DNA of 64,000 nucleotides, from contig CM060909.1 in NCBI GenBank assembly GCA_030737875.1, positions 32,229,159-32,293,158 on the forward strand. The letters are read 5' to 3'. The DNA comes from Allium sativum. Lineage: Eukaryota; Streptophyta; Magnoliopsida; Asparagales; Amaryllidaceae. Positions 1 to 8,958 of the stretch are shown here, in pieces (position 1 is the stretch's first letter; each line of letters opens with the position of its first letter). A program made the position numbers and the translations under genes. The notes under the pieces are model-generated. The model saw nothing but the letters and a program-made list of their open reading frames with translations, was not told the origin of the DNA and searched no databases.

Positions 1-1416
1 TCCAATAGCCAAGAAAAAATGGCTTTAAAGAAGGAGGTTGAGGATCTAAAAATGGCCAACGCCAAGTTGAAAACAGCGCAAGGCCATTTTGAAGCTGAGA
101 GAGCTTCCTAGGAGGCGGAAAAAGCGAGTCTAAAAGAAAGTTTGGCTCTGGCAGAAGCAGAAAAGGTGATTTTGAATGACCAGGTTGCGGACGCGGAGAG
201 ACGGGCAGCTCTTGCCGAAAAGAACGTTGAGAGCGCCATTGAAATGGCCACTGCTTCTAACAACAAACTCCTTGCAAGAGAGAAAGAGATTGTGGGGTTT
301 GAAGAGATGATTTTTGATTTCCTCGGCCAAGTTCTTAAAACTCGCAACATCTCATGGATCCCGGATTACCATGTTACTTTGGCCAACTTATGGGATGCCA
401 TCGTGGAGGGCGAAAAATATAGACTGGGTGTCGAAGAGATCAACGAGGATGAATTGATGAAGAGCATCCTAAGAGACAACGAGCCCGAGGACCTGGCAGA
501 GGGTCGTCGCCTAATTCTGGCGGAAATGGAGAAGGAGAGAACCATGGCTAAAGGTAAAAGCAAAATTGACGAAGGTTCCAGTTCCGCCGCGAAGCCTAAA
601 ACCTCCGAAGTTGAGGAGTACCATCCTGACGATCCGCTAATCCCTTTAGGCCTAACTCCCGTGGTTGTTGGAGCATCCGGAACTACTCAAGAGGGAGCAT
701 CTGCTGAAGGTATCTCTCTCTTTTCCCCGCAATTTGCTAAAGCAATTGCGAATTGCCGTCGTTTGGCAGAACAACCAATTGAATTAGTAATGTGTGTCTC
801 TCGTAATGCAGGTGGCGAGCCCGTCGACAAGGGCGCTGGAAAAGAGAGAGAAGTGGAGAAGGAGACTGCCCTGCCGGGTGCTGGTATTGATGTTTCAGAG
901 CGGGTCGAGGTCACAACAGTAGAAGGAAGCATCCCGGTGCCTAGCGCCGATGTATCCAAAGATGCTGAGACTATCGAAGCATTAAAAGACTTGGATGGTC
1001 GTCATATGGATGACGAAGAGGACATTACCGGTACCAAAGAGGCCGGCGATGATGATGATGATGGCGAAGAACCCCTGGCCAGTCGAAAAGCCAGACAAGA
1101 GAAGGAGTTGGTTTCAAAGAAGGTAGGAGATGAGGCTTTGGACATAGTCCCTCTTGCAGAATTCGATCCCAAAACTGGGATGATTGTGAAAATCCAGTCC
1201 AAGTCCATCAGCCGGCAGCTTCACTTCGCAAGCCCCGATGACTTCCCGGCTTCCCTCTCCAGTAGAAGCAAGAGAAAAGAAGGGGAAGAGGAGACCTCAG
1301 AGGAGTCGGATGCCCCCCTTGTGGACAAGCGGAAGAGGAAGAAGGGGGATCCATCTGAAGCCGACAAAGAGAGGCTTGAGAGGCAGAAGCAAGAGAAGAA
1401 ATCAAAGCATAAATAG
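1..1416 (+). CDS. Antisense ORF of the Tat element, coiled-coil acidic/lysine-rich protein, partial
   Basis: The frame is open from the first base of the window to the stop at 1414-1416, except for an in-frame TAG at 109-111 that probably replaced a Gln codon; the uninterrupted part starts at Met 142 (424 aa). The first 100 residues are Ala/Glu/Lys-rich heptad-like sequence typical of a coiled coil. The middle is acidic, with a run of Asp near residue 310, and the C-terminus is a Lys/Arg/Glu tail. Grande-like and other Tat elements are known to carry an ORF opposite to pol between integrase and the 3' LTR, often matched to the family called putative gypsy-type transposase. Position and composition fit that; the more recognisable N-terminal domain would lie left of the window. 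Function is unknown. A captured host gene fragment is the alternative. Confidence 0.6.
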
Positions 1417-1870
1417 GATGTTTGTTGATATTTTGTCTTTAGGTTTCCACTGGCCAGGAAGTGTAATTGTGAGACTGGTCCTCACTTTTGTTTCTAGATT
1501 GTTTTCCATTTTGCTGACTCGTAGTACATAAACAAGGATTTGTTTCTCCTCACATCATTGTGTACCTGTGTTCATAGAAACTTTCCATGTTTAGTCGTTA
1601 GCCAACTATTAATAATTATAAGTCAGTCAATCAACAGGAAGAAGAATGTTCATGCTATGTTACACCGTTATATCAAAGTTTAGTGTTTGCATATGAGTGC
1701 CTGGTCCCCCCCAATCAGTTGTTACCGTAGCATCTGACTGGGGTTTACTAGGGATAAATTAGTACTAACAGCAAGTTGCCCCCTATTTCTGAGTACGGGG
1801 GTATAAGAGATTTCATGGGATATCAGTAGTTCAGTCAACCCTCGTTCCCTTAGCAGGGAATAAGTTCTTT

Positions 1871-2370
1871 CTCAGCGCTCAATCGGAGACGCTTTTGTAC
1901 TGTCTCTCTTTCTGGAGAGTTAGAGTTTTACGCTTGGCGATTCATTCGCTCCCCGATCCTTCAGCGGGGAAGGAGCTATTTCTCAGCGCTCAATCGGAGA
2001 CGCCTTTATACTCTCTCTCTCTCTCTCTGGAGAGTTAGAGTTCGAGCTCAGCGATTCATTCGCTCCCCGATCCTTCAGCGGGAAAGGAGCTCTTTATCAG
2101 CGCTCAATCGGAGACGCCTTTATACTCTCTCTCTCTCTGGAGAGTTAGAGTTCGAGCTCAGCGATTCATTCGCTCCCCGATCCTTCAGGGGAAAGGAGCT
2201 CTTTCTCAGCGCTCAATCGGAGACGCCTTTATAATCTCTCTCTCTCTGGAGAGTTATAGTTCGAGCTCAGCGATTCGTTCGCTCCCCGATCCTTCAGCGG
2301 GAAAGGAGCTATTTCTCAGCGCTCAATCGGAGACGCCTTTATACTCTCTCTCTCTGGAGAGTTAGAGTTA
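1871..2370. repeat. Tandem repeat, about 110 bp unit, five copies
   Basis: The word ctcagcgctcaatcggagac recurs, sometimes with one change, at 1871, 1982, 2096, 2205 and 2315, giving a 109-114 bp period. Unit length varies because each unit contains a (CT)n run of different length followed by ggagagttagagtt, so CT and GAGAG can pair locally. Each unit also carries a conserved cgattcattcgctccccgat block. Hypervariable tandem repeats in the 3' region of Tat/Ogre elements are known seeds of plant satellite DNA; this looks like such an array. Confidence 0.85.
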
Positions 2371-2572
2371 CGGATTATGCAGTCTGCAATCATGCATTCT
2401 CATCAAACTCATCCTTGCTGTGTACTTTAACCCGTGCTCCGTGGATTAAAGCTAGTCGGACAAGCAGTTGGAGCCTTTGCCCATGTTTTGGGTTCCTCTG
2501 ATTAGTTTACGAGAGGAACCGTCGGCACCGGACTTCGGGTACCTGCATTATTCACATTGATTTTTCATAAGC

Positions 2573-2594
2573 AAATAAATAAAGATGCAATAAA
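2573..2594 (+). terminator. Candidate polyadenylation signals for the antisense transcript
   Basis: Two AATAAA hexamers lie about 20 bp apart on the plus strand (caaataaataaag and gcaataaagg), downstream of the antisense ORF and tandem array and before the convergent pol 3' end. They are suitably placed to end a plus-strand transcript, but the region is A-rich and there is no direct evidence of use. Confidence 0.3.
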
Positions 2595-2747
2595 GGTAAA
2601 TGTCACACAGTATTTTTATAGTGGTTCGGTCGAATCATGACCTACGTCCACTTTATAATCTCTTGCTTTAAGGAATTAGACTGTTCTAGGCAAGTCATGC
2701 CCTGTACATAGTTTTTTAACAAAGCAAAAGAATAAATTTGAAACTTC

Positions 2748-4940
2748 TCATGTTAGATATGGCCGTAGATGTTGGGCATTCCACACTCTGGGGATTTCCT
2801 TTCCATCTACGGTTGCCAGCTTGAAGGTTCCGTTATCAAGCTTGCTGAGAATAGAGTACGGTCCTTCCCACTTCGCTCCCATATGAGTTGGGGGTGGAAA
2901 GACACGTTTCAGAACCAAGTCTCCGGGTTCCCAGGTCCGGGCTCGGACCTTTTTGTTGTAATATCTGGCGACCTGTTGCTTGCATCTCAGAGCATGCAGG
3001 TCAGCTTCATCCCTCTTTTCTTTGATCATATCCAGGGACTCAAGGAGCAATTCATTATTGGTCATTGGATCATAATAGGTCACCCGATGAGAAGGTACCT
3101 TTATCTCAATCGGGATGACTGCTTCCGTTCCAAAAGCGAGGGAGAACGGGGTATGTCCTGTCGCTGATTTATATGTCGTCCTGTAGGCCCATAGCGCCAA
3201 GGGCAATTCATCAGCCCACATGGCTCTAGCCCGCTTCATTCTTCTTTTCAGAATGGACTTAATTACTTTATTTGCAGCTTCGACTTGCCCGTTCGATTGT
3301 GGGTGTGCCACGGAGGTGTATCGATTCTCCATGTGGTATTTTTGGCAGAAGTTTCTGAATTCAGCACTATCAAATTGAGTTCCATTGTCTGTTATCACAA
3401 TCTTTGGAATTCCAAATCGGCAAATGATGTTTCTCACAATGAAGTTGATCACTCGCTTAGTGGTGATTGTAGTTAGTGGTTCTGCCTCGACCCACTTAGT
3501 GAAATAGTCTACGGCCACGATAGCGAACCTTGCTCCGCCCCTTGCTATGGGGAGACTTCCTATGATATCAATTCCCCACATAGCAAATGGCCATGGACTC
3601 ATCATTGTTTTTAACTGGCTTGGAGGCGCTCTAGGTATCTTTGAAAATCTCTGGCACGCACCACATCGTCGTGCATATCTTACTGCATCCTTGTTTATGG
3701 TAGGCCAGAAGTAACCATGCCGCAATACCTTTTTCGCCAAAGTTTGCCCTCCAGTGTGGTCGCCACATTCGCCTTCGTGGACTTCTTGCAGCATAGGTTT
3801 GATGTCATCGTGGGCTATACACCGAAGGAGGGGCATTGAAAACCCTTGTCTATAAAGAACTCCTCCTTGCAATACGTATCGGGCGGCTTTACGAATCACT
3901 TTACGCCTCTCGCTTTTCTTGGTCGGAAGCGCTCCATCCATTAGGAAATTCTTTATAGGGGTCATCCAGGATTCCCTTTCTGGTTCCGTCTCTAGTACTA
4001 GGTCGATTTCCATCTGATCAATGCTGGGGGACCGAAGTACTTCAACGGGGGCTAGCCCAATCACTTCAGGATCGTTAGAACTAGCCATCTTTGCCAACTT
4101 GTCTGCCTGCTGATTTTCTGACCGCGGAATATGAGATATGTTGTAGTGATCAAACTCATTCAGCAGTTCTTTCACTTTCTTTAAGTATAGAATCAATCTT
4201 GCACTTTTAGCTTGGAATCTTCCAGTGACTTGGTTCACAACTAACTTGGAGTCGCAGAAGATGTTCAGCTTTGTGACTTCTAGTTCCTTTGCAATCTTTA
4301 ATCCGGCTATCAGAGCTTCATATTCAGAATCGTTGTTAGTGGCCTGAAACTCCATTCGGATGGCATAGGTTATCAATCGTTTCTCGGGGGTTTCAAGCAC
4401 TATTCCAGCGCCGGATCTTTCGTCGTTCCTAGCACCATCAGTATATAATCTCCAGACATTAGGGTCGAAAAGTAATTTTGAGGGTTCCACTTCTTCGTTT
4501 GCTATGTCTTCTTCAGGAACAGTGAACTCTGCTATGAAGTCGGCTATCACTTGCCCCCGAATTGATCGTCCGGGCTGAAAGTTCAAGTCAAATTGACTTA
4601 ACTCAATATTCCATTTGAGTAACCTTCCAGATGCCTCCGGTCTCTGTAAAACTTGCTTGAGTGGATGATCAGTGTATATGGTAATAGGATGTGCCTGAAA
4701 GTAGTGCCGAAGTTTTCTGGAGGCAATCAGTAAACTATACGCCAGTTTTTCTATCTGTGGATAATTACGCTCTGCTGCTGTCAATTTTTTGCTCACATAA
4801 TACACAGGTCTTTGGACCTTTTCCTCTTCCCTTACCAACGCTGAGCTGATTGCATGAGATGATACTGCCAAATACACGAATAAATCCTCGTGGTCTATTG
4901 GTTTAGATAGAATTGGAGGTTTCTCCAAGTGTCTGAGCAA
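2748..4940 (-). CDS. Tat pol: RNase H, archaeal-type RNase H, integrase
   Basis: 730 aa. Residues 1-140 are the resident gypsy RNase H, whose usual first TDAS motif is replaced by YLAVSS, so it is probably catalytically dead. Residues about 160-290 form a second RNase H with YTDGA (D168), NNDSEYEAL, FCDSK (D230) and QQADKLA (D280), the DEDD pattern of archaeal-type enzymes. In the Tat lineage the acquired domain is known to coexist with a degenerate resident one. From about 385 comes the integrase His-Cys zinc finger (CGACQRF end), then the core with WGIDIIG, TDNGTQF and a Glu in GQVEAANK, and a C-terminal part ending RPYLT. The frame continues without shift from the RT segment across a TGA at 4971-4973 that probably replaced Trp. 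Confidence 0.9.
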   Translation of the reverse strand: MLRHLEKPPILSKPIDHEDLFVYLAVSSHAISSALVREEEKVQRPVYYVSKKLTAAERNYPQIEKLAYSLLIASRKLRHYFQAHPITIYTDHPLKQVLQRPEASGRLLKWNIELSQFDLNFQPGRSIRGQVIADFIAEFTVPEEDIANEEVEPSKLLFDPNVWRLYTDGARNDERSGAGIVLETPEKRLITYAIRMEFQATNNDSEYEALIAGLKIAKELEVTKLNIFCDSKLVVNQVTGRFQAKSARLILYLKKVKELLNEFDHYNISHIPRSENQQADKLAKMASSNDPEVIGLAPVEVLRSPSIDQMEIDLVLETEPERESWMTPIKNFLMDGALPTKKSERRKVIRKAARYVLQGGVLYRQGFSMPLLRCIAHDDIKPMLQEVHEGECGDHTGGQTLAKKVLRHGYFWPTINKDAVRYARRCGACQRFSKIPRAPPSQLKTMMSPWPFAMWGIDIIGSLPIARGGARFAIVAVDYFTKWVEAEPLTTITTKRVINFIVRNIICRFGIPKIVITDNGTQFDSAEFRNFCQKYHMENRYTSVAHPQSNGQVEAANKVIKSILKRRMKRARAMWADELPLALWAYRTTYKSATGHTPFSLAFGTEAVIPIEIKVPSHRVTYYDPMTNNELLLESLDMIKEKRDEADLHALRCKQQVARYYNKKVRARTWEPGDLVLKRVFPPPTHMGAKWEGPYSILSKLDNGTFKLATVDGKEIPRVWNAQHLRPYLT

Positions 4941-4970
4941 ATTCTGAAACGCTTCTACGCAGTCAGGTGT

Positions 4971-6056
4971 TCATTTAAAGTGGCGTTTTCCTCGCTTTAT
5001 TAATTCGAAGAATGGGATGCACTTATCCGTAGCCCTGGAGATAAATCTGCTTAGTGCGGCCACTTTTCCGGCAAGGCTTTGCACATCCCTAATTTTCCTA
5101 GGTTCCTGAATGTTCCTGATTGCCGCGATCTGGTCCGGATTAATCTCGATACCGCGCGAACTGACAATGAATCCTAAGAATTTTCCAGAAGCAACACCGA
5201 ATGAACATTTGGTGGGATTGAGTTTCATTCCATACTTTCGAAGAATGCCGAACATCTCTGCCAATTCAGTAGTGTGTTGAGAGGATTGCTTGGATTTAAC
5301 CAACATATCGTCGACGTATACTTCCATTGTTTTCCCGATTTGGTTATAAAACATTCTGTTGACCAAACGTTGGTACGTAGCGCCTGCGTTCTTCAAACCA
5401 AAGGGCATTACTACGTAACAATATAATCCCAGATCAGTGATAAAACTAGTATGCTCTTGATCTGGAATATGCATTGGAATTTGGTTGTATCCTGGATAAG
5501 CATCCATAAATGAGAGAAGCTCGTGACCTGCCGTCGAGTCTACCAACTGGTCAATTCGAGGTAATGGGAAACTATCTTTTGGACAAGCTTTGTTCAAATC
5601 CGAGAAGTCGATACACGTTCGCCACTTCCCGTTGGCCTTCTTTACCAGGACTGGATTTGAAATCCAGTCTAGGTAGATAGAATCTCTGATAAACCCGTTA
5701 CTTTTTAGCTTTCCAACCTCTTCTTTCAAGGCAGCGGACCTCTCCGGGCCCAACATTCGCCTTTTTTGCTTTACTGGAGGATGTTTGGGGTTAATGCTCA
5801 AAGAATGGCTCATGATTGATGGGGATATCCCGCACATGTCCGCATGGGTCCAAGCAAATACATCCAAGTTTTTCTTTAAGAAATTCGTCAATTCTTCAGC
5901 AAGATTCGGACTTAACTGGGATCCAATCTTAAGGACCTTCTCCGGGTCACTGTCATCGATTGGTACATCCACAGTTGCCTCGTTGGGAGTCGCCGTTCTG
6001 CCCCCGGGTTCTTGATCCTCTCTGGGATCTATATCCTCGGGCATCACTCTAGGCAA
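4971..6056 (-). CDS. Tat pol: reverse transcriptase segment
   Basis: 361 aa from the first Met after an upstream TAG; the frame is the same as gag-protease and as RNaseH-integrase. RT motifs in order are NPVLVKKANGKWR, the FSDLNKACPKDSFPLPRID block, FMDAYPGYNQI (first catalytic Asp, about residue 185), VMPFGLKNAGATYQRL, and the catalytic EVYVDDMLVKS near residue 245, then the thumb region with FLGFIVSSRGIEINP. All catalytic Asp residues are present. It copies element RNA into cDNA in the cytoplasmic particle. It is separated from the RNase H part only by a TGA at 4971-4973 (Trp codon changed by G to A) and from protease by a TAG at 6084-6086. Both are single-base lesions of the kind made by methylcytosine deamination. 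Confidence 0.92.
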   Translation of the reverse strand: MPRVMPEDIDPREDQEPGGRTATPNEATVDVPIDDSDPEKVLKIGSQLSPNLAEELTNFLKKNLDVFAWTHADMCGISPSIMSHSLSINPKHPPVKQKRRMLGPERSAALKEEVGKLKSNGFIRDSIYLDWISNPVLVKKANGKWRTCIDFSDLNKACPKDSFPLPRIDQLVDSTAGHELLSFMDAYPGYNQIPMHIPDQEHTSFITDLGLYCYVVMPFGLKNAGATYQRLVNRMFYNQIGKTMEVYVDDMLVKSKQSSQHTTELAEMFGILRKYGMKLNPTKCSFGVASGKFLGFIVSSRGIEINPDQIAAIRNIQEPRKIRDVQSLAGKVAALSRFISRATDKCIPFFELIKRGKRHFK

Positions 6057-6083
6057 CTCTCCAACAATTATCCTCTTTGGTTG

Positions 6084-8879
6084 CTATAAGGTTTCCGCCC
6101 CCAAAGGGGGAGGAGTGCCTTTAGTTTCGATATCCCCGCCGTTGCGAAGCAACTTTAGTTCGGCAACATAACACGCTCGCGCATCAACTTGATCCCCTCT
6201 GACGATACCAATGCCAGCTTCTGTGGGGAATTTCAATAGCAAGCACCAGGGGGCTATACAGGCTCTGAACTTTGCGAGGGCCGGTCGGCCCAAGAAGGCA
6301 TTGTATGGCGATTCGACATCCAAAACCACAAAGGGAAGGATTCTCACTCTCTGGCGTTCTCCTTCCCCAAGTGTAACTGGCAATTCTACATAACCCATAG
6401 GTGCGGTGGATGCTCCGTTGAATCCACGGATCCATCCTTGGCAGGGCTTCAAGCCTTTTATCTCAAGATTCATCTGGTCAAAGGCCTTTTTGAAAAGAAT
6501 ATTAACGGAACTCCCGTTGTCCACCAGAACCTTATGAACAGTGGCTGGCCCAATGGGTATCGTAATTATAAGTGGATCTTCAGTTGGAGCATGGACTCCG
6601 ATGCTTTCTCGTTCTCGGAAAACAACGTCATCAGTCATCATCTTCTGCTGCTTCACCGGGATACTGTCCTCGGGGTTGCTACATTCCCCCACTTCGAGGT
6701 GTTGTTTGGCTGCGTTGACGTATTGATCTAAAGCTTTGGAACTGTGCCCAGCAAGATAAAGTCCACCGATCACGGTATTGATAACAATATTCTTTCCCTT
6801 TTGCTGAGCAGTTGGCCTAGCAGCAAGTTGATTTTGATTCTGATTTGGGGCCTGCACTGCTTGCCCCCTGTCCCTAGGCGTTACTCTGTATTCATCTAGC
6901 TTCCCTTCTCGAAGCAGCCTTTCGACTACGTCCCTCAGGTGACGACATTCATTCGTCGAATGGCCGTGAATTTGATGAAAGAGACAAAACTTTCCTGTCT
7001 CACGCTCTTTCTCTGTCGATTCTCTAGGAGGTGGCCTCTTATTTTGGAGGACTTCGTACGCATCCATAAAGATATTTTCCAGGGTATCACTTATGGGTGT
7101 ATAACTTTCAAAGGCCCTGGGACGAGTCCTTCTCTGGGAGTCGTTCCCTCGGCCCCTCTTCCGGTTGTTGTCGTTACCATTGTTGTTGTTACCTGGCTGG
7201 CGACCACCCTGATTCTGATTTCCGACGTTAACTTCAACTTTCCCTGAGCTGTCTCCAGTCTGTTTGATGGCGACATTACTCTGAATTTCCTCCTTATCAG
7301 TTGTTTTAACCTTTCGGTTTGCGTATACCTCTTCCCGGCGTAGATGTACATTGGCTTTCTCATAGAATAACTCTCTGGTGTGGGGTGGTTTGCCTGCCAA
7401 GTACCTCCCGAATTCAGTGTCCTTATCCACTCCATCAATTAGTGCTGCGACAATGGTCGGCTCATGAGGATCTTTCACCTCAGTGGCGGCCAAATTGAAA
7501 CGATCCAGGTACATCTTTAGACTCTCGCCTGGTCGCTGTTTGACAAGGAATAAATCGATCACGCTTTTCGTCTTCTGTGCGTAGATACGGAATTGTTCTA
7601 CGAACTTCTCGCTCAGTTCCCTGAAGCTAGAAATCGATCTCGCCGGCAGGCGAGTAAACCATAGCAAAGCCACGTCTTCCAGGAATATGGGAAACGCTTT
7701 ACACTTAACCGCGTCAGAAGCGGCGGCAGCGGTCATCGACCAAGAGTATCTCATTAGGTGCTGAACAGGATCAGATCTTCCTGCATATCGGTTCATTTGT
7801 GGCATGTTGAAACGCCTTGGAAAAGTCGCATCCAAAATATCGTCAGTAAAAGGGGTATGACTGCGGTCGATCCCCCATTCTTCGTTCCGCTGTCCACGGC
7901 TGTCGGCCAGAATCTGGTGAACCATGGCTGCAGCGTTTGCACTAGTCAAAGGAGGTTCAGGGTCAGTGCCTCTGGCCCGACGAGGTTCTCTGATCTCTCT
8001 TCGGGGAGCAGTCACAAAATCAGGGGCTTGGACAGGGCTTCGCTGCCCCCTATTATCATGGGTATGCATGCGGCGACGGGGCTGAGGTGGTCTGTCATGC
8101 ACAGGACTGTTCACATCTCGAGTCCTGAGAGCCGTTGCTTGACCATTCATATTACGGTTCGTGGGCCCTGCCCCTAGTTCTTCTTCTTCCTGTGAGGGCA
8201 GAGTCCCGAACCGAAGCTGTTCTATGTTTTCGGCTCTCTCATACGGTCGCCGCAGAGGTCTTGGCGATTCTTCAGATGAAGAAGAATATACTGGGGTGAG
8301 TGGACGAACCGGCGATGCTCTTTGTCTTGTTAGCTCATCAAGTCTTCTATCCATAGCCATCAAATTTTGCCGTAGGATGGAACTTTCCTGCCTTTGGGCA
8401 GCCAACTCATCAAACAACCTATCCCACATTTCGACGAAGCGAGAGAGATCCCCCTCAGTGACAGGAGCGGCAGGATCATAGTGGTCATCATCACTCTCTC
8501 TTATGCGCAAAGAGCTCGAACCGGGTCGAGCAGAGGTTCCAGGATGATAGGAGTGGGTCATAGGTTCTTTTCCAGGTCGAGTTGTATTCTGACCATCAGT
8601 TCGGATAGCTGCGGTTCGTGGAGGGCGATTCGCTGCGCCCCCCTGAGATCGACTCGTGGTCGTGGTACGCAGAGGCTGCGAGGTGTTGCCCCGGGATCGA
8701 GTAGTAACCCCTTCAGTGGCACGGATCGTCTCGTTCTCATCGACTCGGAACGAGGTGTCTTCGTCGGATCGGATCGCCCCCTGCGCTCCGCGATCCAGAG
8801 TTTCTTTGTTGCCCAGTTCGTGCACACTCTCCTCGATCGTTTCGTTGGTCTGCGAAACTTTAGATCTTTTTCCAGCCAT
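6084..8879 (-). CDS. Tat Gag-protease polyprotein
   Basis: 931 aa starting at the ATG 79 nt inside the LTR edge. The first 330 residues are a low-complexity Ser/Arg/Thr-rich head. A gag capsid domain follows, with FPIFLEDVALLWFTRLPA and the FRELSEKFVEQF block, then a Gln/Asn/Arg-rich linker and a variant zinc knuckle (CLFHQIHGHSTNEC, Cys/His spacing altered from classical CCHC, as is common in Tat). The aspartic protease has VLVDNGSSVNILF; DNG in place of DSG/DTG is typical of this lineage. The ORF ends at TAG 6084-6086 just after protease, and nine codons later the RT segment continues in the same frame. Either this stop is a lesion or, less likely, a readthrough point. Gag forms the virus-like particle and protease matures it. 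Confidence 0.9.
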   Translation of the reverse strand: MAGKRSKVSQTNETIEESVHELGNKETLDRGAQGAIRSDEDTSFRVDENETIRATEGVTTRSRGNTSQPLRTTTTSRSQGGAANRPPRTAAIRTDGQNTTRPGKEPMTHSYHPGTSARPGSSSLRIRESDDDHYDPAAPVTEGDLSRFVEMWDRLFDELAAQRQESSILRQNLMAMDRRLDELTRQRASPVRPLTPVYSSSSEESPRPLRRPYERAENIEQLRFGTLPSQEEEELGAGPTNRNMNGQATALRTRDVNSPVHDRPPQPRRRMHTHDNRGQRSPVQAPDFVTAPRREIREPRRARGTDPEPPLTSANAAAMVHQILADSRGQRNEEWGIDRSHTPFTDDILDATFPRRFNMPQMNRYAGRSDPVQHLMRYSWSMTAAAASDAVKCKAFPIFLEDVALLWFTRLPARSISSFRELSEKFVEQFRIYAQKTKSVIDLFLVKQRPGESLKMYLDRFNLAATEVKDPHEPTIVAALIDGVDKDTEFGRYLAGKPPHTRELFYEKANVHLRREEVYANRKVKTTDKEEIQSNVAIKQTGDSSGKVEVNVGNQNQGGRQPGNNNNGNDNNRKRGRGNDSQRRTRPRAFESYTPISDTLENIFMDAYEVLQNKRPPPRESTEKERETGKFCLFHQIHGHSTNECRHLRDVVERLLREGKLDEYRVTPRDRGQAVQAPNQNQNQLAARPTAQQKGKNIVINTVIGGLYLAGHSSKALDQYVNAAKQHLEVGECSNPEDSIPVKQQKMMTDDVVFRERESIGVHAPTEDPLIITIPIGPATVHKVLVDNGSSVNILFKKAFDQMNLEIKGLKPCQGWIRGFNGASTAPMGYVELPVTLGEGERQRVRILPFVVLDVESPYNAFLGRPALAKFRACIAPWCLLLKFPTEAGIGIVRGDQVDARACYVAELKLLRNGGDIETKGTPPPLGAETL

Positions 8880-8958
8880 GATATCCGACTCGCTGGAATC
8901 CTCAAAGAAGCGAATAGCGAAACTTTAGGACTGAGTTTCTCAGTGAAAGCACCAAAAA
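8880..8958 (-). other. Tat 5' leader with candidate primer binding site
   Basis: Read on the minus strand the LTR ends ctaaca and is followed by tttttggtgctttcactgag, then the gag ATG after 79 nt. The TGGTGC word a few bases inside the LTR edge is where a tRNA primer site is expected. I did not assign a tRNA species with confidence. Confidence 0.55.

Larger units (their letters stand above)
1417..2747. other. Non-coding 3' region of the Tat element between antisense ORF and pol
   Basis: No credible coding sequence. It holds a CT-rich tandem array (1871-2370, separate entry), two plus-strand AATAAA signals (about 2573-2595) that could end the antisense ORF transcript, and a motif at 2612-2655 that resembles the U5 part of this element's own LTR. 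Repeat-rich 3' regions are typical of Tat elements. Confidence 0.7.
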
